Assembly (NCBI GenBank): GCA_027483885.1
Contig: JAIXTO010000170.1
Span: forward strand, 1-39,096
Direction: 5' to 3'
DNA length: 39,096 nt
Origin: Rhizobiaceae bacterium
GTDB taxonomy: Bacteria > Pseudomonadota > Alphaproteobacteria > Rhizobiales > Rhizobiaceae
Under the pieces are notes generated by a model. It was not told the origin of the DNA. It saw only the letters and a list, made by a program, of their open reading frames with translations, and ran no database searches. Positions 1 through 10,090 of this stretch are shown piece by piece; position 1 is the stretch's first letter; every line of letters starts with the position of its first letter. Made by a program: the position numbers and the translations under genes.

Positions 1-2
1 AT

Positions 3-1487
3 GTGGTGGCGGTTATCGGCGATGGCGCGCTTTCGGCCGGCATGGCCTATGAGGCGCTGAACAATGCCGGTGCGCTCGATGCGCGCCTGATCGTCATCTT
101 GAACGACAACGACATGTCGATTGCGCCGCCGACGGGTGCGATGAGCGCCTATCTGGCGCGGCTTGCATCGGGCCGGAGCTATATGGGCTTTCGCGACCTG
201 GGCAAAAAACTGACGGCCTATCTCGGCAAGAACATCGACCGGGCGATCACCCGCGCCGTGGAACATGCGCGCGGTTATGTGACCGGCGGCACCATGTTCG
301 AGGAAATGGGTTTTTACCATATCGGCCCGATCGACGGCCATTCCTTCAACCATCTCCTGCCGGGGCTGAGCAATGTGCGTGACAATGGCAAAGGCCCGGT
401 GCTGATCCATGTCGTCACCCAGAAGGGCAAGGGCTATGCGCCGGCGGAAGCTGCCGCCGACAAATATCACGGCGTCAACAAGTTCGATGTCATCACCGGC
501 GCGCAGGCGAAAGCCAAGCCGAATGCCCCAAGCTATACCGCCGTGTTTGCCGATGCGCTGGTGGAGGAAGCCCGCCACGACGAAAAGATCGTCGGCGTGA
601 CCGCCGCCATGCCCTCAGGCACCGGGCTCGACAAGCTGCAGGACGTGTTTCCCAAGCGTACTTTCGATGTGGGCATTGCCGAACAACACGCGGTAACCTT
701 TGCCGCCGGCCTGGCTTCCGAAGGGTTCAAGCCGTTCTGCGCGCTTTATTCAACCTTCCTGCAGCGCGGTTATGACCAGGTGGTGCATGACGTGGCAATC
801 CAGGGTCTGCCGGTGCGTTTCCCCATCGACCGCGCTGGCCTTGTTGGCGCCGATGGCCCGACGCATGCCGGTTCTTTCGACACCACGTTTCTTGCCACGC
901 TTCCGGGCATGGTGGTGATGGCCGCAGCCGACGAGGCGGAACTGAAGCACATGGTGCGCACGGCCGCCGCTTACGATGACGGCCCGATCTCCTTCCGTTA
1001 TCCGCGCGGCGAAGGGGTTGGCGTCGAGATGCCGGTGCGCGGCGAAATTCTCGAAATCGGCAAGGGCCGAATCGTCAAGGAAGGTGCCAAGGTGGCGCTT
1101 CTGTCCTTCGGCACCCGGCTTGCCGAATGTCTGCTTGCCGCCGAAGATCTCGATGCGGCGGGCCTTTCGACAACCGTTGCCGATGCGCGCTTTGCAAAGC
1201 CGCTCGATCACGACCTCATCCGCCAGCTCGCCCGCCACCACGAAATCGTCGTCACCATCGAGGAAGGCGCCGTCGGCGGTTTTGGCAGCCATGTGATGCA
1301 GTTCCTTGCCAACGAAGGTCTGCTCGATCAGGGCCTCAAGGTGCGCTCGCTGGTGCTGCCCGATGTCTGGATGGACCAGGCCAAGCCTGAGGTCATGTAT
1401 GCCAAGGCCGGCCTCGACCGTGCCGGTATCGTCTCCACCGTGTTCAAGGCGCTCGGGCAGACGCAGAAGGTTGGCGTGGCGGGGTGA
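3..1487 (+). CDS. dxs: 1-deoxy-D-xylulose-5-phosphate synthase, 3' part (5' end outside window)
   Basis: Thiamine-diphosphate enzyme that condenses pyruvate and glyceraldehyde 3-phosphate to DXP, the first step of the MEP isoprenoid pathway, in the cytoplasm. About 494 codons are present. Family members are about 620-640 aa, so roughly 145 N-terminal residues are missing and the first visible GTG is not the true start. The visible part opens with the ThDP/Mg motif [18 protein letters not shown]. The central pyrimidine-binding domain has the family motif [13 protein letters not shown], whose Glu activates the cofactor, then [14 protein letters not shown] and [15 protein letters not shown]. The C-terminal transketolase domain has [13 protein letters not shown]. 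The reading frame is intact to the TGA. The product supplies DXP for isoprenoids and, in most bacteria, for thiamine and pyridoxal. It ends 57 bp before a convergent gene, with a hairpin between. Identification is secure. Confidence 0.98.
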   Translation: MVAVIGDGALSAGMAYEALNNAGALDARLIVILNDNDMSIAPPTGAMSAYLARLASGRSYMGFRDLGKKLTAYLGKNIDRAITRAVEHARGYVTGGTMFEEMGFYHIGPIDGHSFNHLLPGLSNVRDNGKGPVLIHVVTQKGKGYAPAEAAADKYHGVNKFDVITGAQAKAKPNAPSYTAVFADALVEEARHDEKIVGVTAAMPSGTGLDKLQDVFPKRTFDVGIAEQHAVTFAAGLASEGFKPFCALYSTFLQRGYDQVVHDVAIQGLPVRFPIDRAGLVGADGPTHAGSFDTTFLATLPGMVVMAAADEAELKHMVRTAAAYDDGPISFRYPRGEGVGVEMPVRGEILEIGKGRIVKEGAKVALLSFGTRLAECLLAAEDLDAAGLSTTVADARFAKPLDHDLIRQLARHHEIVVTIEEGAVGGFGSHVMQFLANEGLLDQGLKVRSLVLPDVWMDQAKPEVMYAKAGLDRAGIVSTVFKALGQTQKVGVAG

Positions 1488-1504
1488 TATCCCGCCGGCC
1501 CGGC

Positions 1505-1535
1505 CACCGCGTCCTGCCCAGGGCAGAACGCGGTG
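1505..1535. terminator. Hairpin shared by dxs and the convergent esterase gene
   Basis: A near-perfect 15-bp inverted repeat (1505-1519 and 1521-1535) with one G-T mismatch and almost no spacer lies between two convergent stop codons. There is no long T-run on either side, so it may work as a weak intrinsic terminator or as an RNA-end stabiliser. Confidence 0.6.
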
Positions 1536-1544
1536 TTGCGTCTG

Positions 1545-2675
1545 TCAAGGCCGCTTCAGCACCTTGAACGCATAGAACTGCGTCTTCTGCTGGGCGGAAA
1601 AGTTGTTGTCGGCGACAAAGACCAGAAGGTCGCTGCCGTCAGTACCCTTGGCAAAGGTCATTCCCTCGATATTGTCCGGTTCCAGACCGATGGCGCGCAT
1701 GTCGAGAACCTGGCTCTTGCGCACGGGAACGATCGGTTGATCGGCTTTCACCAGCGAAGCCACGCCGGAAACATCCGTTGCGCCGTCCGTATCGATCATG
1801 AAGACCTTGATGGACGTGCCGAAACCTTCGGCAAAACCGCGTTCGATGACCAGAAGGCGGTGATCGTCGAGTGCCAGGATTTCGGGAACGCCATTGTCGT
1901 TCCAGCCCTTTTCCTTCTTGGGCGGCTGGCTGATCGGCTCGACCGGATAGACATACTGCGCCTTCGGCTGGCCGCTTGTAGCATCATAGCGGATCATGCG
2001 GGCAAGCGCGCCGGTGGTGAGGCTGGAGATCGGGCCGTCCTGGTTGAGGGCCGATTCCGTCCCGACCATCAGGTCGCCGTTCGGCAGGACGGCAAGTCCC
2101 TCGAAGGCGAGGTTGTTGCGGATACCGCTCGTCGCGTCGGCTGTCGGGGCAAATCCCTGAGGCAGGGTGAACTCGCGCACGAAGGAGCCATCGGTCTTCA
2201 TGACGCGCACGAAGGGCGGCAGCTGCTGCTTGGCATCGCCTTCACTCGTCCAATAGAGACCATCCTTGCCAAGACGGATCGCTTCCGGATCGACAGCCTT
2301 GGCGGCAAACGCCTCGCCCGTCTGCGTCTTCAGCGTCACGGAGCCCAGAACCTTGACATCCTTGATGCCCGACGCCGAAGCGTCGATGGAAAGTTCGTAG
2401 AAACGGGCCGGCGCCTTTTCCGAGCGATCATCCGAGATGGCGATGTAGTGACCGGTTGCCGGATCGAAATCGATGCCCGACAGTCCGCCAAGTTCGACCC
2501 CGTCGAAGGCGGTGCCGGTCGCGATATCGAAGGTGCCGGCATAGGCAAGGCTGATGGCAGCGGCGCAATCACCGAACGGGCATGGAGTGGAAACCGTGGT
2601 GCCGACATCCGTGGCGGCAGCGAGATTGAATGAAAGAAGAGTTAATGCAGTGCTGGCGAAGAATGACTTGAGCAT
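1545..2675 (-). CDS. Secreted esterase-like phytase-family protein
   Basis: A 376-aa exported protein resembling the 'esterase-like activity of phytase' family, a beta-propeller fold. Residues 1-21 form a signal peptide with a likely cut after FNLAAA. The mature part has the family-typical opening GGLSGIDFDPATGHYIAISD, followed by EAIRLGKDGLYWTSEGD, LAFEGLAVLPNGDLMVGTES and LLVIERGFAEG, a repeated blade-like pattern. The start at 2675 is preferred because AAGGA lies 8 nt upstream. An in-frame ATG at 2684 has no properly spaced ribosome site, and longer versions add a non-signal-like N-terminus. The substrate cannot be read from sequence. Family members are predicted periplasmic hydrolases acting on phosphate esters or related compounds. 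The gene is monocistronic, convergent with dxs and downstream of a strong terminator. Confidence 0.88.
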   Translation of the reverse strand: MLKSFFASTALTLLSFNLAAATDVGTTVSTPCPFGDCAAAISLAYAGTFDIATGTAFDGVELGGLSGIDFDPATGHYIAISDDRSEKAPARFYELSIDASASGIKDVKVLGSVTLKTQTGEAFAAKAVDPEAIRLGKDGLYWTSEGDAKQQLPPFVRVMKTDGSFVREFTLPQGFAPTADATSGIRNNLAFEGLAVLPNGDLMVGTESALNQDGPISSLTTGALARMIRYDATSGQPKAQYVYPVEPISQPPKKEKGWNDNGVPEILALDDHRLLVIERGFAEGFGTSIKVFMIDTDGATDVSGVASLVKADQPIVPVRKSQVLDMRAIGLEPDNIEGMTFAKGTDGSDLLVFVADNNFSAQQKTQFYAFKVLKRP

Positions 2676-2846
2676 GGGATGCATCCTTGAAAAAGGCGCT
2701 GTACATGGTTCGCGACCACAGGAGGGGCCGTACAGGCAGGCCTGACCTACGCCTTGAAGTTGACATCGATATAACAGCGGGCAAGTTCCCGCAGTATGTT
2801 GCAAACAGGTCCTTCACGACAGATAGTCCGCCGGCGCGATGCAACG

Positions 2847-2876
2847 AAAAAGGGGCGACCCTGAGGCCGCCCCTTT
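2847..2876 (-). terminator. Rho-independent terminator of the first chemoreceptor gene
   Basis: On the minus strand a 9-bp stem (2868-2876 with 2849-2857) runs straight into five T residues. It begins 27 bp after the TAA of the chemoreceptor gene, so it very probably ends that transcript. Confidence 0.85.
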
Positions 2877-2903
2877 GATGTCTGGCTAGTCCCCAGCCCG
2901 GGC

Positions 2904-4844
2904 TTAAAACTCTTCCCAGCTTTCGGCGGCAGCGCCACCGCCGAGACCGACGGCACCGGCGACCTTGGCCATCATGCGGCGGGCCGGTGATGCCACGGGT
3001 TTTGCATTGCCGCGCACGGCTTCCGGACGGCGGCCGGTGACACCTTCGGTTGAACCGCCAACGCGGAACTGGCCGATGATATCGCGCAGCTTGTTGACCT
3101 CGTTGGAGAGAGCAGCACTGGCGGCGGTGGATTCTTCCACCATCGCGGCGTTCTGCTGGGTGACCTGGTCCATCTGGTTGACGGCGGTATTCACCTCGGC
3201 AAGACCGACCGACTGTTCCTTGGCAGAGGTTGCGATGGCATCGAGCTGCGTGTTGATCGTCACCACCTGCTGCTCGATGACCTTCAACGCCTCGCCGGTT
3301 TCCTGCACGAGCTTGACGCCGGTGGAGACTTCATCGACGGAGTTGCGGATGAGGTCCTTGATCTCCTTGGCGGCCTGGGCGGAACGCTGTGCCAGTTCAC
3401 GCACTTCCTGTGCCACGACCGCAAAGCCCTTGCCGGCTTCCCCGGCGCGTGCGGCCTCGACCCCGGCATTCAGCGCCAGAAGATTGGTCTGGAAGGCGAT
3501 TTCATCGATGACGCCGATGATCGAGGAGATCTGGTTGGACGACTGCTCGATGCGCTGCATGGCATTAACGGCGCTCGACACGACCTCGCCGGAGCGACGC
3601 GCCGACCGGTTGGCTTCGACGGCCACGTGACGGGCTTCTTCGGTGCGCTTGGACGAATTGGTGACGTTCGTGGTGATCTGGTCGAGGGCTGCAGCGGTTT
3701 CCTCGAGCGAGGCCGCCTGCTGTTCGGTGCGCTTGGAAAGATCCTCGGCGCTCTGGCTGATTTCGCGGGTGCCGTTGCCAATGCTTCCGGTGGCAACGGA
3801 GACGGAGCGCAGGCTGTCTGCGAGCTGGCCGACGGCGGCGTTGAAATCGGCGCGGAGGGCTTCGAAATCCCGGGCGAAGGGTTCGGCCAGGCGGAAGGTG
3901 AGATCGCCATCCGAGAGATGCTTCAGGCCCTGTGCCAGGCCGGACGTGGCCTGCGCCATCTCTTCGGCACGCACGCGGTCGGCCTCGGCTGCACGGGCCT
4001 TTTCGGTTTCTGTGGCGGAACGGGCCTGATCAGCCTGCTGTTCCAGTTCGCGGGCCCGCAGGCCGTTGTCCTTGAACACCTGCACAGCCTTTGCCATGCC
4101 GCCGATTTCGTCGCGGCGATCCGTGCCATCCACGGATACGCCGAGATCGCCATTGGCAAGCGTCACCATGGTGGTGGACATGTCGCGGATCGGCTTGACG
4201 AGCCAGGAGCGGATGGCGAGGAACCCGCAGGCAAGCACAACCAGCAGGCCGCCGATGACCGCGCCAAGCGTCAGCATGACGGTGCGGTTGGCCTGGTCGG
4301 TCAGTTCATCGCTTTCCTTGGCCGCGCCTTCGACGATCTCGGTGGTAAACGCCGTGAACTTCGGCGAGACGGCGGCGAAAGCCGGCTGGCACTGGGTTTT
4401 GAACAGTTGCTGCGATGCGGTCACCGCCGCCTCATCCTTGGCCGCACGGGCGGCCGTTATGACAGCTGCGCAAGTCTGGTCGATGATTGCCAGCACCTCG
4501 CCCCGCAGCTGATTGACGGTCGGATTGCCCTGAAGAGCCGTGGAAACTGTGTCCATGGACTTGACGAAACCCGCACGGCTTTCCTGAAGTTCCTTTTCGG
4601 CGAACGCAACCTGCTCGGCGGAGCGCGCCATCATCAGATCGCCGATCGAAGCGCGCATGGCCTGAAGGCCGCGGTTGGAGCGCGCCAGATAGAGCCCAGC
4701 GGCAGACTCCTCGGTGAGCAGGCCGCTATAGGATGCATCAATGCTGGAAATCTGCCGCGTGGAATAGAAGGCCATGCTGAGCGTGAACACGCCAAAGCCT
4801 GCCATGATGATCAGAAATTTCCCGATGATAGAAATATGTTTCAC
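2904..4844 (-). CDS. Methyl-accepting chemotaxis protein with C-terminal WEEF tail (1)
   Basis: A 646-aa transmembrane chemoreceptor controlling CheA-CheW signalling. TM1 is about residues 7-27, a mostly helical periplasmic sensor about 28-188 (no Cache domain recognised), TM2 about 189-211, and HAMP about 212-265. A second HAMP-like stretch follows around 295-350, then the long signalling coiled coil with the conserved hairpin tip [20 protein letters not shown]. The last residues are ESWEEF, matching the aromatic xWxxF pentapeptide that tethers CheR/CheB in other receptors, so this is probably a high-abundance, efficiently methylated receptor. The start is GTG at 4844 with AGGAG 6 nt upstream. 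The ligand is unknown. It lies in tandem with the next chemoreceptor, but 347 bp and a terminator separate them, so each probably has its own promoter. Confidence 0.93.
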   Translation of the reverse strand: MKHISIIGKFLIIMAGFGVFTLSMAFYSTRQISSIDASYSGLLTEESAAGLYLARSNRGLQAMRASIGDLMMARSAEQVAFAEKELQESRAGFVKSMDTVSTALQGNPTVNQLRGEVLAIIDQTCAAVITAARAAKDEAAVTASQQLFKTQCQPAFAAVSPKFTAFTTEIVEGAAKESDELTDQANRTVMLTLGAVIGGLLVVLACGFLAIRSWLVKPIRDMSTTMVTLANGDLGVSVDGTDRRDEIGGMAKAVQVFKDNGLRARELEQQADQARSATETEKARAAEADRVRAEEMAQATSGLAQGLKHLSDGDLTFRLAEPFARDFEALRADFNAAVGQLADSLRSVSVATGSIGNGTREISQSAEDLSKRTEQQAASLEETAAALDQITTNVTNSSKRTEEARHVAVEANRSARRSGEVVSSAVNAMQRIEQSSNQISSIIGVIDEIAFQTNLLALNAGVEAARAGEAGKGFAVVAQEVRELAQRSAQAAKEIKDLIRNSVDEVSTGVKLVQETGEALKVIEQQVVTINTQLDAIATSAKEQSVGLAEVNTAVNQMDQVTQQNAAMVEESTAASAALSNEVNKLRDIIGQFRVGGSTEGVTGRRPEAVRGNAKPVASPARRMMAKVAGAVGLGGGAAAESWEEF

Positions 4845-5191
4845 AAGCCACTCCTGCAGGGAACCTGGCGTTCATCTGAGTGAGCCACGTGCAAATCATT
4901 CACCGGGCAAACGTGAAAGAGCAGGATGCGCACCACAAGGCACCGCCGCGCCGTGTGAGACTGCGGAAAGTACGGGCCGCGCATAAAAAGCTCTGCCGGA
5001 ACAAGGCGTCAGGATCGCCGACCTGTTTCAACAACCCTATTCTTAGCGCGGCATCCTTAAATGTGAGTTAATCCAAATATAATCATGTGTTGTCTTTCTC
5101 TGAGGCTGGGCACGGCAGGAAGGCATCTTGCGGCCAAACTGACAGATGCATGGAAATGCTGCCTGCCCCGGATGGGGCCACCCTGAAACGC
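4845..5191. other. Intergenic region upstream of the first chemoreceptor
   Basis: No convincing gene is seen here. The region is less GC-rich than its surroundings around 5035-5100 and must hold the promoter for the minus-strand chemoreceptor gene. I could not pick a clear -35/-10 pair. The ribosome site AGGAG lies at its left edge. Confidence 0.6.
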
Positions 5192-5221
5192 TGAAGGGGC
5201 AGACTATGGCCTGCCCCTTCA
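5192..5221 (-). terminator. Terminator hairpin of the second chemoreceptor gene
   Basis: A perfect 11-bp inverted repeat (5192-5202 and 5211-5221) with an 8-nt loop lies about 50 bp past the stop codon of the minus-strand chemoreceptor. No long T-run follows, so termination strength is uncertain. Confidence 0.7.
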
Positions 5222-5272
5222 TGCACCGGATCCGGATTTTCTCTTGGTTTTACAGCCGTCAAAGCCCGTCGC

Positions 5273-7324
5273 CTAGAACTCTTCCCAATTGTCAGCAGCC
5301 GTTTTCGGCGCCGATTTGACAGAAGGACTTGCTGTCGAAAAGGCGCTGGCGAGACGCGTGTGCAGCGCATTGGCCGGTGATGGCTTTGGCCGGATGGCGA
5401 CGCCGGCGCTGGCTGGCCTGCCGAGTGCGGTTATGGCCTGAGGTCCTGCCGCAAGAGACGATGGCCGTGTGCGGGCTGCCGGTGCCGGCGGCAGCGGCCG
5501 GCTGGATGCGGGGGCTGAGGTTCGAACGTCGGCATACGTCCGCTGCGCCTCTGCGCCACCAAGCTTGAACTGGCGCAGCAGTGCATCCAGCTCGCTTGCC
5601 TCACGCGCCAGCGCATGGCTTGCCGCCGTCTGTTCTTCCACCATGGCAGCGTTCTGCTGGGTGTTGTGGTCCATGGCACCAACGGCGGTGTTGATTTCCT
5701 GTAAGCCCGTTGCCTGCTCGCGCGAGGAAATGACGATCGCCTTGATGTTCTCGTTGATCTCCTCGACCTCGACCACGATGGCCTGCAAGGCCTCGCCGGT
5801 CTCGCCGACCAGTGACACGCCGGCATCCACCTGGTTGCTGGAGGTGGTGATCAGCGTCTTGATTTCCTTGGCCGCATTGGCGGAACGCTGGGCAAGCTCG
5901 CGCACTTCCTGGGCAACGACCGCAAACCCCTTGCCCGCTTCACCGGCACGGGCGGCTTCCACGCCGGCATTCAGCGCCAGAAGGTTCGTCTGAAAGGCAA
6001 TGTCGTCGATAACGCTGATGATGTTGATGATCTCGCTGGACGACTTGGAAATGCCCTCCATGGCAGCGACCGCACGGCGCACCACTTCGCCGGATTTTTC
6101 CGCGCCGCGACGGGCACGCTCCACCCGCTGACCGACATCTTCGGCGCGCTTGGCGGAATCTTTTACCGTCGTCGTCACCTCTTCGACGGCAGCGGCCGTC
6201 TGCTCCACGGAAGCGGCCTGCCGTTCGGTGCGCTTGGCCAGATCGTCGGTGGCACTGCGGATTTCCACGGCACCGGCATTGATGGCCGAGGCATTGCGGC
6301 CCACACTTTGCAGCGCATCCTGCAGTTTTTCGAGCGCCTGGTTGAAGTCGACGCGCAGACGGTCGAGATGGCTGGCAAAGGGTTTTTCGAGCCGTGTCGC
6401 CACATCGCCATCGGCAAGGCGCGACAGGCCATCGGCCAGCGCATTCATGGCAAACTCGATTTCGGCGGCCTCATGCGCCTTGCTTCTGTCATTGGTCTGG
6501 CGTTCGCGCTCGCTTTCCAGCCGCATGTCCTCGGTTTCGCGGCTGAGGCGCAGCTTTTCGATGGCGGCATCCTTGAACACGGCCACGGCCTTTGCCATCT
6601 GGCCCACTTCGTCGCCACGATCGAGCGCCGGAACGGCGATATCGTGATTGCCGGCGGCAAGGGCCGACATGGCATCCGTCATGCCGACAATGGGGCTGAC
6701 GATGGCGCGCGACAGAAGCCAGATGAGGCCGACGGAAATGATGCCGGCCACGGCACCGCCGATGAGCAGCGTCCAGAGAAGATTGGTATGCGAGTTCTGC
6801 TGCGTTTCGCCGGTGACCCGCATGAGATCTGCCACCTCGGCCTTGACGCGGGCGGCGGCCGCGCGGAAGGCGGCAAGCGGATTGGCGGCCAGATCGCTCA
6901 CCACGGCCTGCGCCGGGTCGGCCTGGCGCGCCTTGATCTGCGGCTCCACCACCTGACCCTGGTAGGCGTCGGCAGCGGATTTCATCTCATCGAGCGTGGC
7001 AACCATGGCCGGAAAGCCGGCGGCCTGTTTGCGCGCTTCGGAAAGTGCGCTCACCACGCCGTCGCGCGCCACCGAGATGGCGTTCAGCATGGTGGCATCG
7101 CCCGACAGCAGGTAACCGCGCTGGGAAAAGCCTTCTTCCATCTGCGCTTCCAGCGCCTGGCCAACGGCGGCGGCAATGGCCTGCGCCTGCATCTGGTCCC
7201 GCGAGGCCGCCGCCGAGTTCAGCCCCTGCCAGTAAACCACGGCAGAGGCGATGAGGCAGACGGACATCAGGGCGAGAAAGGTGCTGATCAGCTTCTTGTT
7301 GAGAGACAGGTTCTTTAACGACAT
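5273..7324 (-). CDS. Methyl-accepting chemotaxis protein with CHASE3-like sensor and WEEF tail (2)
   Basis: A 683-aa chemoreceptor. TM1 is about residues 10-31. The periplasmic part contains [13 protein letters not shown], typical of CHASE3-like four-helix sensors. TM2 follows ([19 protein letters not shown]), then HAMP, a second HAMP-like segment and the signalling domain with tip [21 protein letters not shown] Pro/Ala-rich flexible linker of about 70 residues precedes the terminal DNWEEF, the expected layout for a CheR/CheB tether. The start at 7324 ([12 protein letters not shown]) is chosen because chemoreceptors begin with a short charged stretch before TM1. A GTG at 7387 would add 21 residues. 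Neither start has a strong ribosome site. The signalling core resembles its neighbour's but the sensor differs, so this is probably an old duplication or co-acquired pair with different ligands. Confidence 0.92.
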   Translation of the reverse strand: MSLKNLSLNKKLISTFLALMSVCLIASAVVYWQGLNSAAASRDQMQAQAIAAAVGQALEAQMEEGFSQRGYLLSGDATMLNAISVARDGVVSALSEARKQAAGFPAMVATLDEMKSAADAYQGQVVEPQIKARQADPAQAVVSDLAANPLAAFRAAAARVKAEVADLMRVTGETQQNSHTNLLWTLLIGGAVAGIISVGLIWLLSRAIVSPIVGMTDAMSALAAGNHDIAVPALDRGDEVGQMAKAVAVFKDAAIEKLRLSRETEDMRLESERERQTNDRSKAHEAAEIEFAMNALADGLSRLADGDVATRLEKPFASHLDRLRVDFNQALEKLQDALQSVGRNASAINAGAVEIRSATDDLAKRTERQAASVEQTAAAVEEVTTTVKDSAKRAEDVGQRVERARRGAEKSGEVVRRAVAAMEGISKSSSEIINIISVIDDIAFQTNLLALNAGVEAARAGEAGKGFAVVAQEVRELAQRSANAAKEIKTLITTSSNQVDAGVSLVGETGEALQAIVVEVEEINENIKAIVISSREQATGLQEINTAVGAMDHNTQQNAAMVEEQTAASHALAREASELDALLRQFKLGGAEAQRTYADVRTSAPASSRPLPPAPAARTRPSSLAAGPQAITALGRPASAGVAIRPKPSPANALHTRLASAFSTASPSVKSAPKTAADNWEEF

Positions 7325-7527
7325 GGGATTGTTCTGCGGCTTCTTCTGGTTCGATGGGAAGGCGTTTTCGCGCCGGCTATGAACCACGAAGAGACCGCAA
7401 GCGCCTTAACATCGGATTGAGAAAATCGGCAGGATTTCGCCGATCGCGTCCACGAAATTGCGCTCTGTCAAGCCACGAACCGCAAAACCCCTTGCCAGCC
7501 TGCGCATTCACCGTCATGGACTGGCAC

Positions 7528-8307
7528 ATGACATCTTCACACGATCAAAGACTAGACCAGCTTCTGGTCAACCGGGGCCTGTTTGCCAGCCGTTCGCGCG
7601 CCCGCGACGCCGTTCTGCGCGGCACCGTCAAGGTAAACGGCCAGACTGTTCTGAAACCAAGCGCTGTGGTGCCGGGCAATGCGAGCTTCAGCATCGACGA
7701 CCCCGCCCAGGAATATGTGTCGCGCGCGGCGCTCAAACTGGTGGCGGGGCTCGATCATTTCTGGCTCGATCCGGAAGGCCTCAACTCTCTTGATATCGGC
7801 GCCTCCACCGGCGGCTTTACCGAGGTGCTGTTGAAGCGCAAGGCCGCCTATGTGGTGGCCATCGACGTCGGCCACGGTCAGATCCACGACCGCATTTCCG
7901 GAAGCCCGAGGGTTCTCAGCCTCGAGGGCCTCAACGCGCGCGCCATGACCCGCGACGATGTGGGCGACGACGAGTTTCACCTCGTTGTCTCCGACGTCTC
8001 GTTCATCTCGCTGAAGCTGGCGCTGCCACCGGCGCTCGACATGGCCGAACCGGGAGCAACTTGCGTGCTGCTGGTGAAACCGCAATTCGAGGCGGGCCGC
8101 GATTTTGTCAGCAAAGCCGGCCTGCTGAAGGATCCGGACACGGCACCCGATGTGGCAGCCGATCTGGAGCGCTGGCTAATCGAGGACATGGGCTGGGAAA
8201 GCCTTGGCCTCATCCCCTCCCCCATTGCCGGCGGCGATGGCAACCAGGAATATCTGCTGGCCGGGCGCAAGCCTCTGGTGGATGACGAAGAGGGGGACGC
8301 GTTATGA
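7528..8307 (+). CDS. tlyA: TlyA-family rRNA 2'-O-methyltransferase
   Basis: A 259-aa enzyme of the TlyA/hemolysin-A family. In mycobacteria TlyA 2'-O-methylates cytidines in 16S and 23S rRNA. An N-terminal S4 RNA-binding domain (about residues 5-65, RLDQLLVNRGLFASRSRARD) is followed by an FtsJ-type methyltransferase fold with the SAM motif LDIGASTGGFTEVLL and the later VSDVSFISLKLALPP and LVKPQFEAGR. ATG codons at 7516 and 7528 are both possible. 7528 is preferred since the protein then begins directly ahead of the S4 domain and a GGA lies 7 nt upstream. The stop overlaps the next start (ATGA at 8304-8307), so the two genes are translationally coupled. In rhizobia this gene commonly follows dxs. 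Here about 6 kb intervene. Confidence 0.93.
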   Translation: MTSSHDQRLDQLLVNRGLFASRSRARDAVLRGTVKVNGQTVLKPSAVVPGNASFSIDDPAQEYVSRAALKLVAGLDHFWLDPEGLNSLDIGASTGGFTEVLLKRKAAYVVAIDVGHGQIHDRISGSPRVLSLEGLNARAMTRDDVGDDEFHLVVSDVSFISLKLALPPALDMAEPGATCVLLVKPQFEAGRDFVSKAGLLKDPDTAPDVAADLERWLIEDMGWESLGLIPSPIAGGDGNQEYLLAGRKPLVDDEEGDAL

Positions 8308-9548
8308 GCACCCAGACAGTCACCATTGCAAGGCTCGGCGCGCAGGGCCATGGCATTGCCCATGGCGAAGACGGGCCGATCTACGTGCCCTTCGCACTGC
8401 CCGGTGAAACCGTGGCGATTGCCCGCACCGGCGCGCAGGGCACCGTCATGTCCACCGCCACCGTCTCGCCGGAGCGGGTCGAACCGATCTGTCGTCACTT
8501 CGGCCCCGACAGCGATGCTTGTGGCGGCTGTTCGCTGCAGCATCTGGCGGACGCCCCCTATCACGCCTTCAAACGCCAGCTCGTCGTCGATGCCCTGAAA
8601 TCCAAGGGCTTGACGCCCGAGGTGAAGGATCTGGTGACGGCTGCCCCCGGCGAGCGCCGCCGCGTGGTGTTTTCCGCCCGCACCACCGAAAAAGGCCTGC
8701 TTCTCGGCTTCAACCGGGGCGAAACCCATCAGATCTTTTCGGTCGTGGAATGTCCCATCACCTCGCCGGGCATCGTGTCGCGGCTGGATGTGATCCGGCA
8801 GGCAGCGACCGCCCTTGCCAATGGCGCCGATGCCTTTCGCCTGACGGTTCTGGAAACCCTGACCGGGCTTGATCTGTCCGCCGAAGGGTTAAAACCGCTT
8901 TCGGAAAGCCAGCGCCGCAAGGTGACGGAAACGATCCTGAAGCTGAAGGGCATTGCGCGTCTTTCGGTGAACGGCGAAATCCTGATCGAGCTGCAAAAGC
9001 CGATGCTGAATTTCGGTGGCGTGCAGGTTTTCCCGCCGCCCGGCGGCTTTACGCAAGCCAGCCGCGAGGCCGAAGAGGCAATGGCCGCCATCGTGATCGG
9101 CCATCTCGGCAAGGCAAAACGTGTCGCCGACCTTTTTGCCGGCTCCGGCACCTTTGCGCTGCGGATCGCCGCCAAGGCCCGCGTGCATGCAGTGGAAGGT
9201 GACGAGAAGGCGATGGCCGCGCTCGATCACGCCGCCCGCCACGCGCAAGGGCTGAAGCCGGTGACGGTGGAACGCCGCGATCTCTACCGCCGCCCGTTGA
9301 TGGCGCAGGAACTGAAAGTGTTCGACGCCGTGGTCTTCGATCCGCCCCGCGCCGGCGCCGAGGTTCAGGTGAAGGAACTCGTCCGCTCCGGCGTGAAGAA
9401 AATCGCTGCCGTCTCCTGCAACCCGCTGACGCTGGCGCGGGATCTCTCGATTCTGGTGGAGGCCGGCTACCGCATCACCTCCGTCACCCCCATCGACCAG
9501 TTCCTCTGGACCCCGCATGTGGAAGCGGTGGCGCTGCTGGAGAAGTAA
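8304..9548 (+). CDS. TrmA/RlmD-family RNA (uracil-5-)-methyltransferase
   Basis: A 414-aa class I SAM-dependent RNA methyltransferase, probably making m5U in 23S rRNA (or tRNA). The Fe-S ligands expected for RlmD-type enzymes are present: Cys63, Cys73 and Cys76 (CGGC) and Cys150. The SAM motif is VADLFAGSGTFALRIAAKA. The catalytic DPPR motif is VFDPPRAG, the nucleophile is Cys372 in VSCNPLTLARDL, and the general base is Glu407 in PHVEAVALLE. The N-terminus is a TRAM-like beta barrel (ARLGAQGHGIAHGEDGPIYV). It overlaps tlyA by 4 nt, so both rRNA modification enzymes should be made together. The precise target nucleotide cannot be assigned from sequence. Confidence 0.93.
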   Translation: MSTQTVTIARLGAQGHGIAHGEDGPIYVPFALPGETVAIARTGAQGTVMSTATVSPERVEPICRHFGPDSDACGGCSLQHLADAPYHAFKRQLVVDALKSKGLTPEVKDLVTAAPGERRRVVFSARTTEKGLLLGFNRGETHQIFSVVECPITSPGIVSRLDVIRQAATALANGADAFRLTVLETLTGLDLSAEGLKPLSESQRRKVTETILKLKGIARLSVNGEILIELQKPMLNFGGVQVFPPPGGFTQASREAEEAMAAIVIGHLGKAKRVADLFAGSGTFALRIAAKARVHAVEGDEKAMAALDHAARHAQGLKPVTVERRDLYRRPLMAQELKVFDAVVFDPPRAGAEVQVKELVRSGVKKIAAVSCNPLTLARDLSILVEAGYRITSVTPIDQFLWTPHVEAVALLEK

Positions 9549-9569
9549 AGTCGGGATAGCGGCTGGGGT

Positions 9570-9741
9570 ATACCCCCTCTGCCCTGCCGGGCCGACCGGG
9601 GTCGAGCCACGGGTCTCGCCCCGTCCTTCGGACCCCCCACAGGTGGGGAGATACGGCTCGGCAGGCGTCCTGTTCTTACATCAAAGCGTTCGGCCGGGTT
9701 AAGCCCTCCCCCTTGTGGGGAGGGTTTGGGAGGGGACTTTC
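9570..9741. repeat. GC-rich palindromic intergenic repeat with terminator-like hairpin
   Basis: The 213-bp gap between convergent genes is filled by short G/C palindromes in the style of rhizobial REP-like elements. The clearest is a perfect 8-bp stem (9704-9711 with 9717-9724, 5-nt loop) followed by TTT. It probably serves as a transcription end for one or both genes. Membership of a dispersed family is inferred from style only. Confidence 0.5.
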
Positions 9742-9761
9742 TTCCTATCAGCCTGATGACA

Positions 9762-10019
9762 TCATCCCGCCGGTCGTAACGTGCCGTTGCCGGTGACGCC
9801 GTCGCAGCGGCAGCGCCCGCCGACGCGGCCTTCCGGGGCGCGGCAGGTGTAGGGGCGGGTGCGGTCTGCACTTTTGGGCGGATCGATGACGCAGACGAAG
9901 CGCGCACGCGGCTTGACATCATTGTCGTTATAAACCCGCGTATTGGGGCCGGACGATTGCGAAAAAACGCTGCTTGCGCCCGAAAGCAGGATGAGGATGC
10001 CGGCAGCCAGCCTGACCAT
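9762..10019 (-). CDS. Small secreted cysteine-containing protein, unrecognised
   Basis: An 85-aa protein that I do not recognise. Residues 1-20 form a clear signal peptide (MVRLAAGILILLSGASSVFS). The mature part of about 65 aa has four cysteines (FVCVID, YTCRAPE, GRCRCDG) and is otherwise polar, which suggests a small disulfide-stabilised periplasmic or secreted domain. The start at 10019 has GGGAG 8 nt upstream. A TTG at 10034 in frame would overlap that ribosome site. It lies downstream of the enoyl-CoA hydratase gene on the same strand, 71 bp away, and could be the last gene of that operon, but its export signal suggests an unrelated role. Confidence 0.72.
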   Translation of the reverse strand: MVRLAAGILILLSGASSVFSQSSGPNTRVYNDNDVKPRARFVCVIDPPKSADRTRPYTCRAPEGRVGGRCRCDGVTGNGTLRPAG

Positions 10020-10090
10020 TTTGATGTCTCCCAAGAGGATGCGGTTTACACATCCTTGGCGTCGGGGCCTTAACGCCGGGTGAAGAGGCG

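Noticed and set aside
1533..2633. A 366-codon plus-strand open frame opposite the esterase gene
   Set aside because: It is the antisense shadow of a gene with a signal peptide and family motifs. It has no ribosome site and its composition reflects GC-rich codon positions.
7325..7527. A search for a conserved promoter or riboswitch between the second chemoreceptor and tlyA
   Set aside because: Only weak, short repeats are present, and no clear -35/-10 or structured element could be supported.
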